Shown piece after piece: positions 8,622-17,019 of a stretch of 64,000 nucleotides of DNA. Under the pieces are notes generated by a model, which was not told where the DNA came from, searched no databases, and saw only the letters and a program-made list of their open reading frames with translations. The stretch covers positions 1,443,584 to 1,507,583 of the forward strand of contig CP063163.1 of NCBI GenBank assembly GCA_014960805.1. Reading direction: 5' to 3'. Within the stretch, counting starts at the first letter, position 1, and every line of letters starts with the position of its first letter. The position numbers and the translations under genes are program-made. Source of the DNA: Cytobacillus suaedae (GTDB taxonomy: Bacteria; Bacillota; Bacilli; Bacillales; Bacillaceae_L).

Positions 8622-11049
8622 CATCAAGTTAATTACTAGTAATTTAAAAGAGGAGCTAATTCAAGGAATTGAAAAGGCTTCTTCTATTTATATTTTGACG
8701 TCTTTTGTAATGAGTTCTGGTGTCAAAGTTCTTAAAGAGTCTTTGAAGAAGGCGGTAGAACGTGGAGCAGATGTCAAGGTATGTACAGGTGACTATTTAT
8801 TTATCACCCAACCAGATGCGTTAAGAGAAATAATAGCTATTGATGAACGAATTGAAGTCCGTCTTTGGGAAAGTAAAGGAATATCCTTTCATCCAAAGGC
8901 CTATATACTTCAGTTTCATGACGAGGGCTGTTTGATTGTTGGCTCTTCTAATCTTTCTAGATCTGCTTTAACAACAGGGATTGAGTGGAATATTGGTATG
9001 GAACAATCAATAGAGAGGGACACGTTCCAAGAGGCTCTTGATCAATTTACAAAGATTTTCTATCATCCTCAGACTATAACAATTAATATAGAAACAATTA
9101 AATCGTATGAGAAAGATTATGATAAATATCATCAAGCATATCCTAATCTCGTGAGAAAGTGGACAGAACGAGAAGAAATAGAGTTAACACTTCCAAATAC
9201 AGTAGAAGTGGAAACTGAGGGAAGTGAATTTGTTAAGGAAACAGCTACTCCATATGGGGAAATTAAACCTCGTTTTGCTCAAATTGATGCTCTTGAAGAA
9301 CTGAACACTACCTTAGAAGAAGGATATTCTTCGGCAATGGTGGTCATGGCCACTGGACTAGGTAAAACTTATTTAGCAGCCTTTTTTGCGAAAAGTTTTA
9401 AACGTATATTGTTTATAGCTCATCGAGAGGAGATTCTTCACCAAGCACGTAATTCTTTTAGAGTGATATCCCCTGATAATGTCTATGGAATATACAATGG
9501 TAGAGAAAAAGATGGGGAAGCAGATACTGTCTTCGCTTCGATTTATACATTAAGTATGAAAAGACATTTAGAATTCTTTGATCCAACTGACTTTGACTTA
9601 ATCATTATTGACGAATTCCATCATGCTGCGGCCAACTCATATGAACGTGTGCTAGACTATTTCAAACCATCGTTTTTACTAGGTATTACTGCTACTCCAG
9701 ATAGAAATGATAATAGGGATGTGTATGCAATTTGTGATGGGAATGTTGCTTACCGTATTGATTTTTTGGAGGCTATACAGCATCAATGGCTTGCTCCTTT
9801 TCAATATTATGGAGTTTATGATGATACTGATTACAGTCAGATTACTTGGCTAGGTAATAGATATGCTGAAGAAGAATTACTTCAGATTCAGTTAAGAGAA
9901 GAGATGGCAGAAAGGATTGTTAATGCGTGGAATAAGCATAAACAAACTCGCACCATTGTATTTTGTTCATCAATCAAACAAGCCATATTTCTTTCGGATT
10001 ATTTTAATACTAAAGGCTATAAAACAGTAAGTCTTCATTCTAAGCAAATAGAAATTGATCGTGCAGATGCGATAAAGCTCTTAGCTAAGGGAGAGCTTGA
10101 TGCAATTTTCACTGTAGACCTGTTTAATGAGGGTGTAGATATTCCAGTAGTAGATACACTATTATTTGTGCGTCCAACAGAATCTTTAACAGTTTTTACT
10201 CAGCAAGTTGGGCGAGGGTTGCGCTTACATCCTGAGAAAAGTCACTGTGTAATTATTGATTTAATTGGAAACTACAGAAATGCTGATCTAAAATTACGTT
10301 TATTTGATACCTCAAATGAAGATAGAAAGAAAAAAACAAGTGAAATTCAGCCAGAAGTGCCAGTAGGATGTTATATAGATTTAGAAGTGCAGGTAGTAAA
10401 TTTACTAGAGGAAATGGCTAGAAAAAGGCAACCTAGAAAACAGCAGTTATATGATAGTTATTTTAAAGTAAAACAGGAACTTGGTAGAAGACCTAGCTAC
10501 CTAGAACTTCATCTAAAAGGTATAGCTGAGACGAGTCAATATAAACAAGAGTTCTCTTCTTATCTCGGATTTCTAAGTTGGGCTGAGGAGTTAACTGATG
10601 CGGAAAATGAGGTATACAAAAAGTTCAGTGATTGGTTTATAGAAGCTGAAAGAACAAATATGAGTAAGAGCTATAAAATGGTAGTTTTGTTGTCTATGCT
10701 ATACCGTGGCCAACAGAATTGGCATAAATCAATTACACCAGAAGAAGTAGCTCCGTTTTTTCATAGGTATTTAACTGAAAAAGAGTACCGTAAACGAATT
10801 GATTTTTCAGACGCTGGATCAAAGAAACTCTGGGAGTACAATGAGGAGAAAGTCAGTAAGTTGATAACGACAATGCCAATGACAAAATGGAGTGGTAGTT
10901 CTAAGGAACTTGTGATATTTGAGAATAATCAATTTTGGATTGAATTAGCTGATGTTGCAAATGCTGATCATGAGATACTTTATAATTGGACTAAGGAAAT
11001 ATGTGAATATAGATTACATCAGCACTTTGAACGTAAATCTAACAGATAG
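8614..11049 (+). CDS. PLD-nuclease/SF2 DEAD-like helicase fusion
   Basis: 811 residues from ATG 8614. I chose this start over TTG 8602 because GAGGT sits 5 bases before the ATG. Residues 1-170 form a phospholipase D-like nuclease with one HKD half-motif: FHPKAYI (about 93) and VGSSNLSRS (about 108-116); a homodimer would complete the site. Then come Walker A ATGLGKTYL (about 246), Walker B IIIDEFHH (about 330), GITATPDRND, and the helicase C lobe with FNEGVDIP and QQVGRGLR. The rest resembles the C-terminal region of COG3886/COG1061-type proteins. Such PLD-helicases occur in anti-phage loci. The gene overlaps the MazG-like gene by 8 bases and ends in a terminator, so the pair is a self-contained unit. 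Confidence 0.85.
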   Translation: MTNIKLITSNLKEELIQGIEKASSIYILTSFVMSSGVKVLKESLKKAVERGADVKVCTGDYLFITQPDALREIIAIDERIEVRLWESKGISFHPKAYILQFHDEGCLIVGSSNLSRSALTTGIEWNIGMEQSIERDTFQEALDQFTKIFYHPQTITINIETIKSYEKDYDKYHQAYPNLVRKWTEREEIELTLPNTVEVETEGSEFVKETATPYGEIKPRFAQIDALEELNTTLEEGYSSAMVVMATGLGKTYLAAFFAKSFKRILFIAHREEILHQARNSFRVISPDNVYGIYNGREKDGEADTVFASIYTLSMKRHLEFFDPTDFDLIIIDEFHHAAANSYERVLDYFKPSFLLGITATPDRNDNRDVYAICDGNVAYRIDFLEAIQHQWLAPFQYYGVYDDTDYSQITWLGNRYAEEELLQIQLREEMAERIVNAWNKHKQTRTIVFCSSIKQAIFLSDYFNTKGYKTVSLHSKQIEIDRADAIKLLAKGELDAIFTVDLFNEGVDIPVVDTLLFVRPTESLTVFTQQVGRGLRLHPEKSHCVIIDLIGNYRNADLKLRLFDTSNEDRKKKTSEIQPEVPVGCYIDLEVQVVNLLEEMARKRQPRKQQLYDSYFKVKQELGRRPSYLELHLKGIAETSQYKQEFSSYLGFLSWAEELTDAENEVYKKFSDWFIEAERTNMSKSYKMVVLLSMLYRGQQNWHKSITPEEVAPFFHRYLTEKEYRKRIDFSDAGSKKLWEYNEEKVSKLITTMPMTKWSGSSKELVIFENNQFWIELADVANADHEILYNWTKEICEYRLHQHFERKSNR

Positions 11050-11074
11050 AGAGCTCAGAAATGAGCTCTCTTTT
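11048..11074 (+). terminator. Terminator after the PLD-helicase
   Basis: GAGAGCTCA-GAAA-TGAGCTCTC, a perfect 9-bp stem, is followed by TTTT. The stem begins at the stop codon. Confidence 0.85.
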
Positions 11075-11165
11075 GTAAGTGAGGCATATATGTTGTGAAA
11101 TTTAATATGACAAAGAATTGGTTTGAAAAGAAGGAAAAGGACAAGTAAACTGCCATCGTTTTTGA

Positions 11166-12515
11166 TTAGTTATTATGAAGTATTTCTAATATTTCTTTGC
11201 CAAACTCTTCAGCTTTTTTGGGTCCAATACCTTCGATTTTTAGTAGCTCATCAATATTTCTAGGTCTTTTTTCAAGTATAGCTTCCAGTGTTTTGTTAGT
11301 AAAAATATAGAAAGGCTTAACATTTAGTTCTCTTGACCGTTTAGTTCGAAATTCCGTAAGCAATAATCTAAAATCTGTAGATGTTTTTGTTGTATTATAA
11401 CTGGATATAATATTGGAATTGGATTTAATAGAGTTTTTTAAAGGTTCTACGGTGTAGCTGTTTTCTGACTTATTTTCTACAGCGATATTTCTTTGAATAA
11501 TTGAAATTATTTCTTTGCCAAATTCTTGAGTTTTTTTGTGGCCAAAACCTTCAATCTCTATAAGTTGTTGAATAGTAACGGGTTTTTTTTCGACAAGGTT
11601 TTCTAAGATTCTATTTGTGAAAATATAATAAGGTTTAACATTGAGTTCTCTAGAAAGTCTTAATCTAAAGTCTGCAAGCAACTCTCTTAGGGTGTGAGAA
11701 GTTACTAATGGATTCTCTAATAAAATGGCATCATAAATTGACTCTTTTTTTATTTCCTTTGGTTTATCTAAGGTATAATCCTCAAAATTAAAGCTTTTTT
11801 CTTTGCAATTTAGTAGGATTGCATCAGCTATTCCATAGAGATGTTGATCTAGCATAAATACAGGAGATTTTTTCTCTAACTCATTTTTTAGGAATGTCTT
11901 AATTTGATCATGGCGTATGACATTTGATTTAATATTTGATGGTGCATTTTTATCTATGTCAATAATCGTTTTTTGATTTGCGAAAGTGACAGCATATTTT
12001 ATTGGACACTTATTTATGCTCCCATTCGATTTAAGAAGTCTATCAAGAATTGCTACATGTCGTTCAACTTGATTTATAGGGCTGTACATACCTTCCTTAT
12101 TAACCACTTTATTATTCTTAGTTATCACTCTTTGAAAATCACCATTTTCTGTAATGTGTATGTTCCCAAATAGTTTTTTTACTTCCATAACAAGAATGAA
12201 CTTATGTGTAATTATTACGAAATCTAGCTGAGCTTTATAATCCTCGAATTCTATATTTATATTATGTAAAACAAGGAAGGGAAGCATTGAATTTTGTAGT
12301 TCAAATAATACGTTTTTTTCGCCAGTAATACCGATAGAAAATAATTTTAGATGATTTTCAACTTTCTTAATATCAATACTAGGGTCTTTGGATTCTGCTA
12401 AGCTTGTTAAGTTATTAATTAAATTGGAGTTCTCATTAGATTCTTTGTATATAATAGGTTCCTTTATTTCTCTTTTATCTGTTAAAATATTGAAAACATT
12501 TTTTAGAAAAGACAT
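11166..12515 (-). CDS. NERD-domain protein with two HRDC repeats
   Basis: 449 residues. Residues about 55-200 match the NERD (nuclease-related) domain: GITGEKNVLFEL, AQLDFVIITHKFILVMEVKK and a downstream NQVERHVAIL helix, the last typical of NERD proteins. The D and ExK positions fit a PD-(D/E)XK site. Two HRDC-type repeats follow, at about 275-340 and 385-449, each beginning with FRLxLxxxRxxRSRELNVKP-like sequence and ending in a helix-hairpin-helix stretch (IEGFGHKKTQEFGKE and IEGIGPKKAEEFGKE). Family knowledge: NERD and HRDC domains act on nucleic acids, often with helicases, and here the gene closes the defence island. It faces the island, and I see no cotranscribed partner. Confidence 0.8.
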   Translation of the reverse strand: MSFLKNVFNILTDKREIKEPIIYKESNENSNLINNLTSLAESKDPSIDIKKVENHLKLFSIGITGEKNVLFELQNSMLPFLVLHNINIEFEDYKAQLDFVIITHKFILVMEVKKLFGNIHITENGDFQRVITKNNKVVNKEGMYSPINQVERHVAILDRLLKSNGSINKCPIKYAVTFANQKTIIDIDKNAPSNIKSNVIRHDQIKTFLKNELEKKSPVFMLDQHLYGIADAILLNCKEKSFNFEDYTLDKPKEIKKESIYDAILLENPLVTSHTLRELLADFRLRLSRELNVKPYYIFTNRILENLVEKKPVTIQQLIEIEGFGHKKTQEFGKEIISIIQRNIAVENKSENSYTVEPLKNSIKSNSNIISSYNTTKTSTDFRLLLTEFRTKRSRELNVKPFYIFTNKTLEAILEKRPRNIDELLKIEGIGPKKAEEFGKEILEILHNN

Positions 12516-12779
12516 CTTGCACCTCTCGATAATCTTTTTAAACTTCTATTACAATTTATTACAATATAATTAATTATACCAAAAAGAAAAGAGTAATAAT
12601 GGAATATTTAAGAATAAATAAACAAATAGAATATTTTAGGATAACCTTCAAACAGACTTATTTCCTTAATGATTTTAGAAAAAAAGCCAACCTAGCCTGC
12701 AATATTTTTCTCATATAACCTATTATCAAAAAATATGATATTATAACATTACAAATCATAAATCCGCTCAAAAAGCGGT

Positions 12780-12813
12780 AGAGGTTCTAGCACCCCTCTC
12801 TAAAAAAACTAAG
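12780..12813 (+). promoter_or_regulatory. preQ1-I riboswitch aptamer
   Basis: The sequence fits the preQ1 class I consensus closely: AGAGGTTCTAGCA, then CCCCTCT, an A-rich strand (TAAAAAAACTAA), and CTAA available for the pseudoknot. A separate hairpin CCGCT-CAAAA-AGCGG sits immediately upstream (12764-12778). It lies 60 bases before queC and controls queuosine precursor synthesis; bound preQ1 is expected to favour the terminator that follows. Confidence 0.93.
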
Positions 12814-12819
12814 AGGAAG

Positions 12820-12849
12820 CAGTACTTCTATCTTGGGGTACTGTTTTTT
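12820..12849 (+). terminator. Riboswitch-controlled terminator before queC
   Basis: CAGTAC pairs with GTACTG (12838-12843), followed by six T. It is the expression platform of the preQ1 aptamer. The AGAGG just upstream (12812-12816) can compete for the aptamer's CCTCT strand. Confidence 0.85.
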
Positions 12850-12872
12850 CTTTTTTAAAAGGAGTTTATTAC

Positions 12873-13541
12873 ATGTTAAAAGATGAAAAGGCAATTGTGG
12901 TATTTAGTGGTGGGCAAGATAGTACGACTTGCTTATTTTGGGCGTTACAAACCTTTAAAGAAGTTGAGGTTGTGACTTTTAATTATAATCAACGACATAA
13001 AGAAGAGATTGAGTGTGCAAAGGCGATTGCAGATGAGCTGAATGTTAGGCACCATCTGTTAGATATGCAGCTGTTAAATCAGCTTGCTCCCAATGCATTA
13101 ACTCGTGACGATATTGAGATTAAAGAAGGGGAAAATGGAGAATTACCTTCAACCTTTGTTCCAGGTCGTAATTTGATCTTTTTATCATTTGCTGCTGTGT
13201 TAGCTAGCCAAGTAGACGCTAAGCACATCATTACGGGTGTCTGTGAAACAGACTTTAGCGGATATCCAGATTGTAGAGATGCTTTTGTAAAATCTCTTAA
13301 TGTATCAATTAATCTTTCTATGGATAAACAGTTTGTGATTCATACACCACTGATGTGGCTGGATAAGGCAGAAACATGGAAGTTAGCAGATGACCTAGAT
13401 GTACTTGACTTTGTTCGTGAAAAGACACTTACTTGTTATGAGGGTGTAATCGGGGATGGTTGTGGAGAGTGCCCTGCATGTAAGTTAAGGAAAAATGGAT
13501 TGGACAACTACCTTACTTCACGTGAAAGGAAGGAATCATAA
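12873..13541 (+). CDS. queC: 7-cyano-7-deazaguanine synthase QueC
   Basis: 222 residues, the usual length. It makes preQ0 from 7-carboxy-7-deazaguanine and ammonia using ATP. The PP-loop [13 protein letters not shown] (9-21) and the zinc site near the C-terminus ([19 protein letters not shown]) are present, so it is probably active. ATG follows AAAGGAG with good spacing. The stop overlaps queD by one base (TAATG). It is controlled by the preQ1 riboswitch upstream. Confidence 0.96.
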   Translation: MLKDEKAIVVFSGGQDSTTCLFWALQTFKEVEVVTFNYNQRHKEEIECAKAIADELNVRHHLLDMQLLNQLAPNALTRDDIEIKEGENGELPSTFVPGRNLIFLSFAAVLASQVDAKHIITGVCETDFSGYPDCRDAFVKSLNVSINLSMDKQFVIHTPLMWLDKAETWKLADDLDVLDFVREKTLTCYEGVIGDGCGECPACKLRKNGLDNYLTSRERKES

Positions 13542-14029
13542 TGTCTAACGATTTCTTTGGTTTTCGAGTTGTAGAAGGTCTTCAAAAGATGGATGAGGAT
13601 ATAAAAAAGAGTGAACTACAATATCATAAAAAGCGCGTGTTAGTAAGTAAGGAGTTCACATTTGATGCGGCACATCACCTTCATTGTTATGAGGGGAAAT
13701 GTAAGAATCTACATGGGCATACGTACAAAGTAGTGTTTGGGATTAGTGGTTTTGTAGATGAGATTGGCCTTGTGATTGATTTTGGTGATATAAAAGAGAT
13801 TTGGAAAAAGGAAATTGAAATCTACCTTGATCATCGTTATCTAAATGAAACACTACCTAAAATGAATACAACTGCTGAAAATATGGTTGTTTGGATTTAT
13901 GAAAAGATGATGGAGTCTTTAAATAAGAGATCTGAAGAATATAACGGAGTTAGAGTTGAAATTGTTCGCATATATGAAACACCTACGAGTTATGCAGAGG
14001 TAAGACGGGAGTGGATGGAAATTGAGTAA
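13541..14029 (+). CDS. queD: 6-carboxy-5,6,7,8-tetrahydropterin synthase QueD
   Basis: 162 residues. It converts 7,8-dihydroneopterin triphosphate to 6-carboxytetrahydropterin. Zinc ligands are seen in FDAAHHLH and LHGHTYKV (His of the first motif plus HxH), and the catalytic Cys lies in YEGKCKNLHGH. As in the Bacillus enzyme, about 38 residues precede the conserved KEFTFDAAH core. It overlaps queC by 1 base and queE by 8. A decayed second copy of the 5' part of this gene is present at 62669-62815. Confidence 0.94.
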   Translation: MSNDFFGFRVVEGLQKMDEDIKKSELQYHKKRVLVSKEFTFDAAHHLHCYEGKCKNLHGHTYKVVFGISGFVDEIGLVIDFGDIKEIWKKEIEIYLDHRYLNETLPKMNTTAENMVVWIYEKMMESLNKRSEEYNGVRVEIVRIYETPTSYAEVRREWMEIE

Positions 14030-14750
14030 AGTACCCGTTATGGAGATTTTTGGTCCGACGATTCAAGGAGAAGGAATGGTTATTGGTCAAAAGACAATGT
14101 TTGTGAGAACTGCTGGTTGTGATTATTCTTGCTCGTGGTGTGATTCTGCTTTTACTTGGGATGGATCTGGCAAAGAAATGATCAAGCAAATGGAAGCTGA
14201 AGAGATTTGGGATGAACTTAAAGAACTTGGTGGCGAAGGTTTTTCGTTTGTTACGATTTCAGGAGGAAATCCAGCACTATTAAAAAACTTAAGTTTCTTA
14301 ATTGAACTACTAAAATCAAACAATATTAAAGTTGGTCTTGAAACACAGGGAAGTAAGTGGCAGGATTGGTTTTTGCAAATTGATGAATTAACACTTTCTC
14401 CTAAGCCACCTAGTTCTGGGATGGTAACGGATTTTGAAGCTCTTGGCATGATTATAAACAAACTAACTGAAACCGGGTCAACACAGAATACAAGTTTAAA
14501 AGTAGTTGTTTTTGATGATGAAGATTACAACTATGCGAAAAAAGTTCACCATCGTTATCCTCACATTCCTTTCTTCCTTCAGGTAGGTAATGATGATAAT
14601 AAAACAAGTGATAACCTGAAGCTAGTATCACAGTTATTGCAAAAATATGAATGGTTGATTAATAAGACTATGCTAGATCATGAGTTAAAAGACATAAAAG
14701 TATTACCTCAACTTCATACCTATATTTGGGGAAATAAACGTGGGGTATAG
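14022..14750 (+). CDS. queE: 7-carboxy-7-deazaguanine synthase QueE (radical SAM)
   Basis: 242 residues. It rearranges 6-carboxytetrahydropterin to 7-carboxy-7-deazaguanine. The radical-SAM cluster motif is CDYSCSWC (Cx3Cx2C), preceded by EIFGPTIQGEG, the family's N-terminal signature. I chose the TTG start at 14022 because it gives the N-terminus MSKVPVMEIFGP seen in the family and has GGGAGTGG upstream. ATG 14040 is an in-frame alternative. The operon ends here: queF, the fourth gene in B. subtilis, is not next to it. Confidence 0.94.
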   Translation: MSKVPVMEIFGPTIQGEGMVIGQKTMFVRTAGCDYSCSWCDSAFTWDGSGKEMIKQMEAEEIWDELKELGGEGFSFVTISGGNPALLKNLSFLIELLKSNNIKVGLETQGSKWQDWFLQIDELTLSPKPPSSGMVTDFEALGMIINKLTETGSTQNTSLKVVVFDDEDYNYAKKVHHRYPHIPFFLQVGNDDNKTSDNLKLVSQLLQKYEWLINKTMLDHELKDIKVLPQLHTYIWGNKRGV

Positions 14751-14818
14751 ATATTGATAAAAATAAAGAGGTCTCCCGAAGGCATGGAAGTACTTAGTAA
14801 CTAAACAAGAGTTCTAAC

Positions 14819-14843
14819 CCTACCTTTATAGGTAGGTTTTTTT
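14819..14843 (+). terminator. Terminator of the queCDE operon
   Basis: CCTACC-TTTATA-GGTAGG followed by seven T. The last T is also the first base of an Fnr/CRP-like box. Confidence 0.85.
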
Positions 14844-14858
14844 GTGACCTAGCTCACA
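14843..14858 (+). promoter_or_regulatory. Fnr/CRP-like box 1 upstream of the comK-like gene
   Basis: TGTGA-CCTAGC-TCACA is a perfect match to the TGTGA-N6-TCACA palindrome bound by the Crp/Fnr family; B. subtilis Fnr uses this motif. It lies 155 bases before the comK-like start and directly after the queE terminator. Confidence 0.6.
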
Positions 14859-14875
14859 CCACCACCACCATTTTT

Positions 14876-14891
14876 TGTGACCTATATCACG
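14876..14891 (+). promoter_or_regulatory. Fnr/CRP-like box 2 upstream of the comK-like gene
   Basis: TGTGA-CCTATA-TCACG, one mismatch to the palindrome, 33 bp after box 1 (about three helical turns). The first eight bases (TGTGACCT) are identical in both boxes. Confidence 0.55.
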
Positions 14892-15012
14892 GAAATCGAC
14901 AGAATATGACAAATTAATGAATGTTCCAGTATTACTATTCTAATTTTTCTTAATCTTTTGTATAGTACTTTTGTAGGAGAATTATACTATAGGACTATTG
15001 GGGGAGTAGAAA

Positions 15013-15603
15013 ATGAAAATCAAAGAAAATTACCTAATCGGAGAAACAACACTTGCCTTATTACCGTTTGCTCATGAAACATTGCAAACAATGATTATTG
15101 ATTTAAATGGGGTATTTTATTGTTCAAGAAAACCATTTCAGGTGGTGGACGATAGTTGCCAGGATGGGGGAGCATCGTATGATGGTAGACGAAAAGCAAT
15201 TAAGCGATATACTGGTATTACTCAAAAAGTTCCTGCACCGATTAAAACACACGATTACATCTATGCGGTTCCGACACATTCACCAGAGCAATATGAATGT
15301 ATTTGGATAATTGCTCATAACTTTATTGATGCTTATCCAGCCAAAAATGGTGAAAAAACAATCATTAAATTTAAGAATGATAGTTCTATTGAAGTTCCTA
15401 ATGTGTCTTCTTCTATCATATTTAAACAGTTAACGAGAACGTGCTTTGTTGCAGCAAGATTTTCTCCATCGAATCGATTTTCATTTTGGATTAACTCTAC
15501 AGATGGAAGAATTACACGCTCTCTTCCCGGACATACACCACCTGTAAACTTGATACTAGAAGAAAAAGAAGAAGAAAAAGAAAAAGAAGAGATCCACAAT
15601 TAA
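15013..15603 (+). CDS. comK: ComK-family competence transcription factor
   Basis: 196 residues, close to the usual ComK length. FYCSRKPFQVVDDSC followed by GASYDGRRKA is the ComK signature (B. subtilis has a VFY...KPLQIVDRSC...GSSYAGR pattern). ComK binds paired AT boxes and activates DNA-uptake genes. The C-terminus ends in an unusual run of Glu and Lys (LEEKEEEKEKEE), possibly a degradation tag region. ATG follows GGGGGAG. No clear AAAA-N5-TTTT box is seen next to it; two Fnr-like boxes lie upstream. It is a single-gene transcript ended by the terminator at 15656. Which of several possible ComK paralogues this is cannot be told. Confidence 0.85.
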   Translation: MKIKENYLIGETTLALLPFAHETLQTMIIDLNGVFYCSRKPFQVVDDSCQDGGASYDGRRKAIKRYTGITQKVPAPIKTHDYIYAVPTHSPEQYECIWIIAHNFIDAYPAKNGEKTIIKFKNDSSIEVPNVSSSIIFKQLTRTCFVAARFSPSNRFSFWINSTDGRITRSLPGHTPPVNLILEEKEEEKEKEEIHN

Positions 15604-15655
15604 AATTACATAGTTCCTAAAGAAAAAACGGACTACTCGCGAATTAAAGGTCAGC

Positions 15656-15688
15656 TTGAACGATAATTCTAGATTTGTACGTTTTTTT
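15656..15688 (+). terminator. Terminator after comK, copy 1 of a 33-base repeat
   Basis: TTGAACGATAATTCTAGATT then TGTACG and seven T. AACG-CGTT and the inner strands can pair. The same 33 bases with one change recur at 16073-16105. Confidence 0.65.
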
Positions 15689-15773
15689 ACTCTGTTGATT
15701 CCACCCTTTGAAATTTATTACCCCTATCTCTTAACCGTGTTATACTATAAAAAAGAATTCGGAGTGATTTGCA

Positions 15774-16046
15774 ATGGAGCAAACATTAAAGTTGATTCTC
15801 AATGAATTAAAAGAACTGAAAGAAGGACAGAAAGAATTAAAGATAGACGTTTCCAGTATTAAAGATAATCTAATCAATGGTCTAGGACCATACTTCGAAC
15901 ACATTGAGAAACATATTGATGAAAAGACAGCAGAGCTTAAAGAATCACTAGAAGACCATCAAAGGATTATTGATACTTTATCAGCTCGTTCTGTGAAGCA
16001 TGAAAGTGAAATAAAAGATCTTAAAAGCCTATTGAAGAACCAATAA
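15774..16046 (+). CDS. Small coiled-coil protein of unknown function
   Basis: 90 residues, almost entirely heptad-like (LKLILNELKELKEGQKELK at the start, HESEIKDLKSLLKNQ at the end), with GLGPYFEHIEKHI in the middle. No signal peptide or membrane segment. ATG follows CGGAGTGAT. Short coiled-coil proteins of this kind are common in Bacillus and have no assigned role. The flanks are two near-identical terminators, suggesting that the gene or its neighbour arose by local duplication. Confidence 0.7.
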   Translation: MEQTLKLILNELKELKEGQKELKIDVSSIKDNLINGLGPYFEHIEKHIDEKTAELKESLEDHQRIIDTLSARSVKHESEIKDLKSLLKNQ

Positions 16047-16072
16047 GGAGCGAATCTGCTTCTTATATCAAT

Positions 16073-16105
16073 TTGAACGTTAATTCTAGATTTGTACGTT
16101 TTTTT
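16073..16105 (+). terminator. Terminator copy 2 of the 33-base repeat
   Basis: 32 of 33 bases match copy 1 (AACGT replaces AACGA, which strengthens the base of the stem against ACGTT). It ends in seven T. Confidence 0.7.
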
Positions 16106-16162
16106 GTTTTAGAGAAATTCCCCCTTAGAAAGCTAACACCTCTAACCAGTGCACAAGCACAC

Positions 16163-16187
16163 AAAAAAAAGCGTCCCCTAAGGACGC
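16163..16187 (-). terminator. Terminator of the DUF420 gene
   Basis: Read on the minus strand: GCGTCC-TTAGG-GGACGC followed by eight T. Confidence 0.85.
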
Positions 16188-16208
16188 CTACACTCTCCAA
16201 CTATTCAT

Positions 16209-16754
16209 TTAATAATATGGTGAAATCATCACATAAATAATGACTCCTGTTAAGCTTACATATAACCATAAGGGCATTGTCCACCTAGCAATCTTTTTGT
16301 GACGCTCGTTTTCCATATTCCAAGCTCTTGCAACCGAGGTTAATGCAAGTGGAACAATAATGGCTGCCAATAGAATATGTGTGATTAAGATAAAGTAGTA
16401 AAGAGATGCCATTAATCCTGTACCACCGTATGGTGTTGATTCAGCTATAAAATGATACGTTGTGTAGGTGAGAAGAAAGAGTGCTGTCGTTGTAAACGCT
16501 GCATAAATAAAGCGACGGTGCACCTGTACATTTTTCTTTAAAATGGCAATAAGCGCTCCAACAAGAAATAAAAATGTGAAGCTATTAAAAATGGCATTCA
16601 TTAAAGGTAAAATAGTAGGATCAAAAGCTGTGAAATTCTCAACTCCTGGTATCCCCGCTAAAATAAAGATTACACTATTTAACAAAATCGTTGTACCAAT
16701 AATAAACGGTTTGTAATTTCTCTTCTTTCCTATTTGTTTCCCATCATAATTCAT
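16209..16754 (-). CDS. DUF420 (YozB/CtaM-like) membrane protein
   Basis: 181 residues with about five membrane helices. HRRFIYAAFTTTALFLLTYTTYHF and ILITHILLAAIIVPLAL carry the conserved His residues of DUF420. The family includes B. subtilis YozB and, as I recall, S. aureus CtaM, which is needed for haem-copper oxidase maturation. It probably acts in the cytoplasmic membrane in oxidase assembly; no oxidase gene is in the window to support this. It is monocistronic, with a strong terminator. Confidence 0.75.
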   Translation of the reverse strand: MNYDGKQIGKKRNYKPFIIGTTILLNSVIFILAGIPGVENFTAFDPTILPLMNAIFNSFTFLFLVGALIAILKKNVQVHRRFIYAAFTTTALFLLTYTTYHFIAESTPYGGTGLMASLYYFILITHILLAAIIVPLALTSVARAWNMENERHKKIARWTMPLWLYVSLTGVIIYVMISPYY

Positions 16755-17019
16755 CGATTTACCTTCTTTCTAGATGATTCAAAATTAAAGTAGTCAATAC
16801 AATAGTAAGTGTCATTCTAGTAAAGTTCAATATATTATTGGACAAAAGTTTTGCCAGTTAGTTACAACTGTGTGGTAGCTCCATATTAGATAACTTATTT
16901 CAACCATAGTATTATTATATAATAATCGAGTTTCAAGTATATACATATAGACTACAAATGAATTTAATTGAGTCGTAGAATTAAATGTTTTTTGATTATA
17001 AACATAGAGGAGTGTCAAT

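Noticed and set aside
14855-14880. Short CAC repeat (CACACCACCACCACCA)
   Set aside because: Only about four units between the two Fnr-like boxes; it is short and could occur by chance, so no separate feature is claimed.
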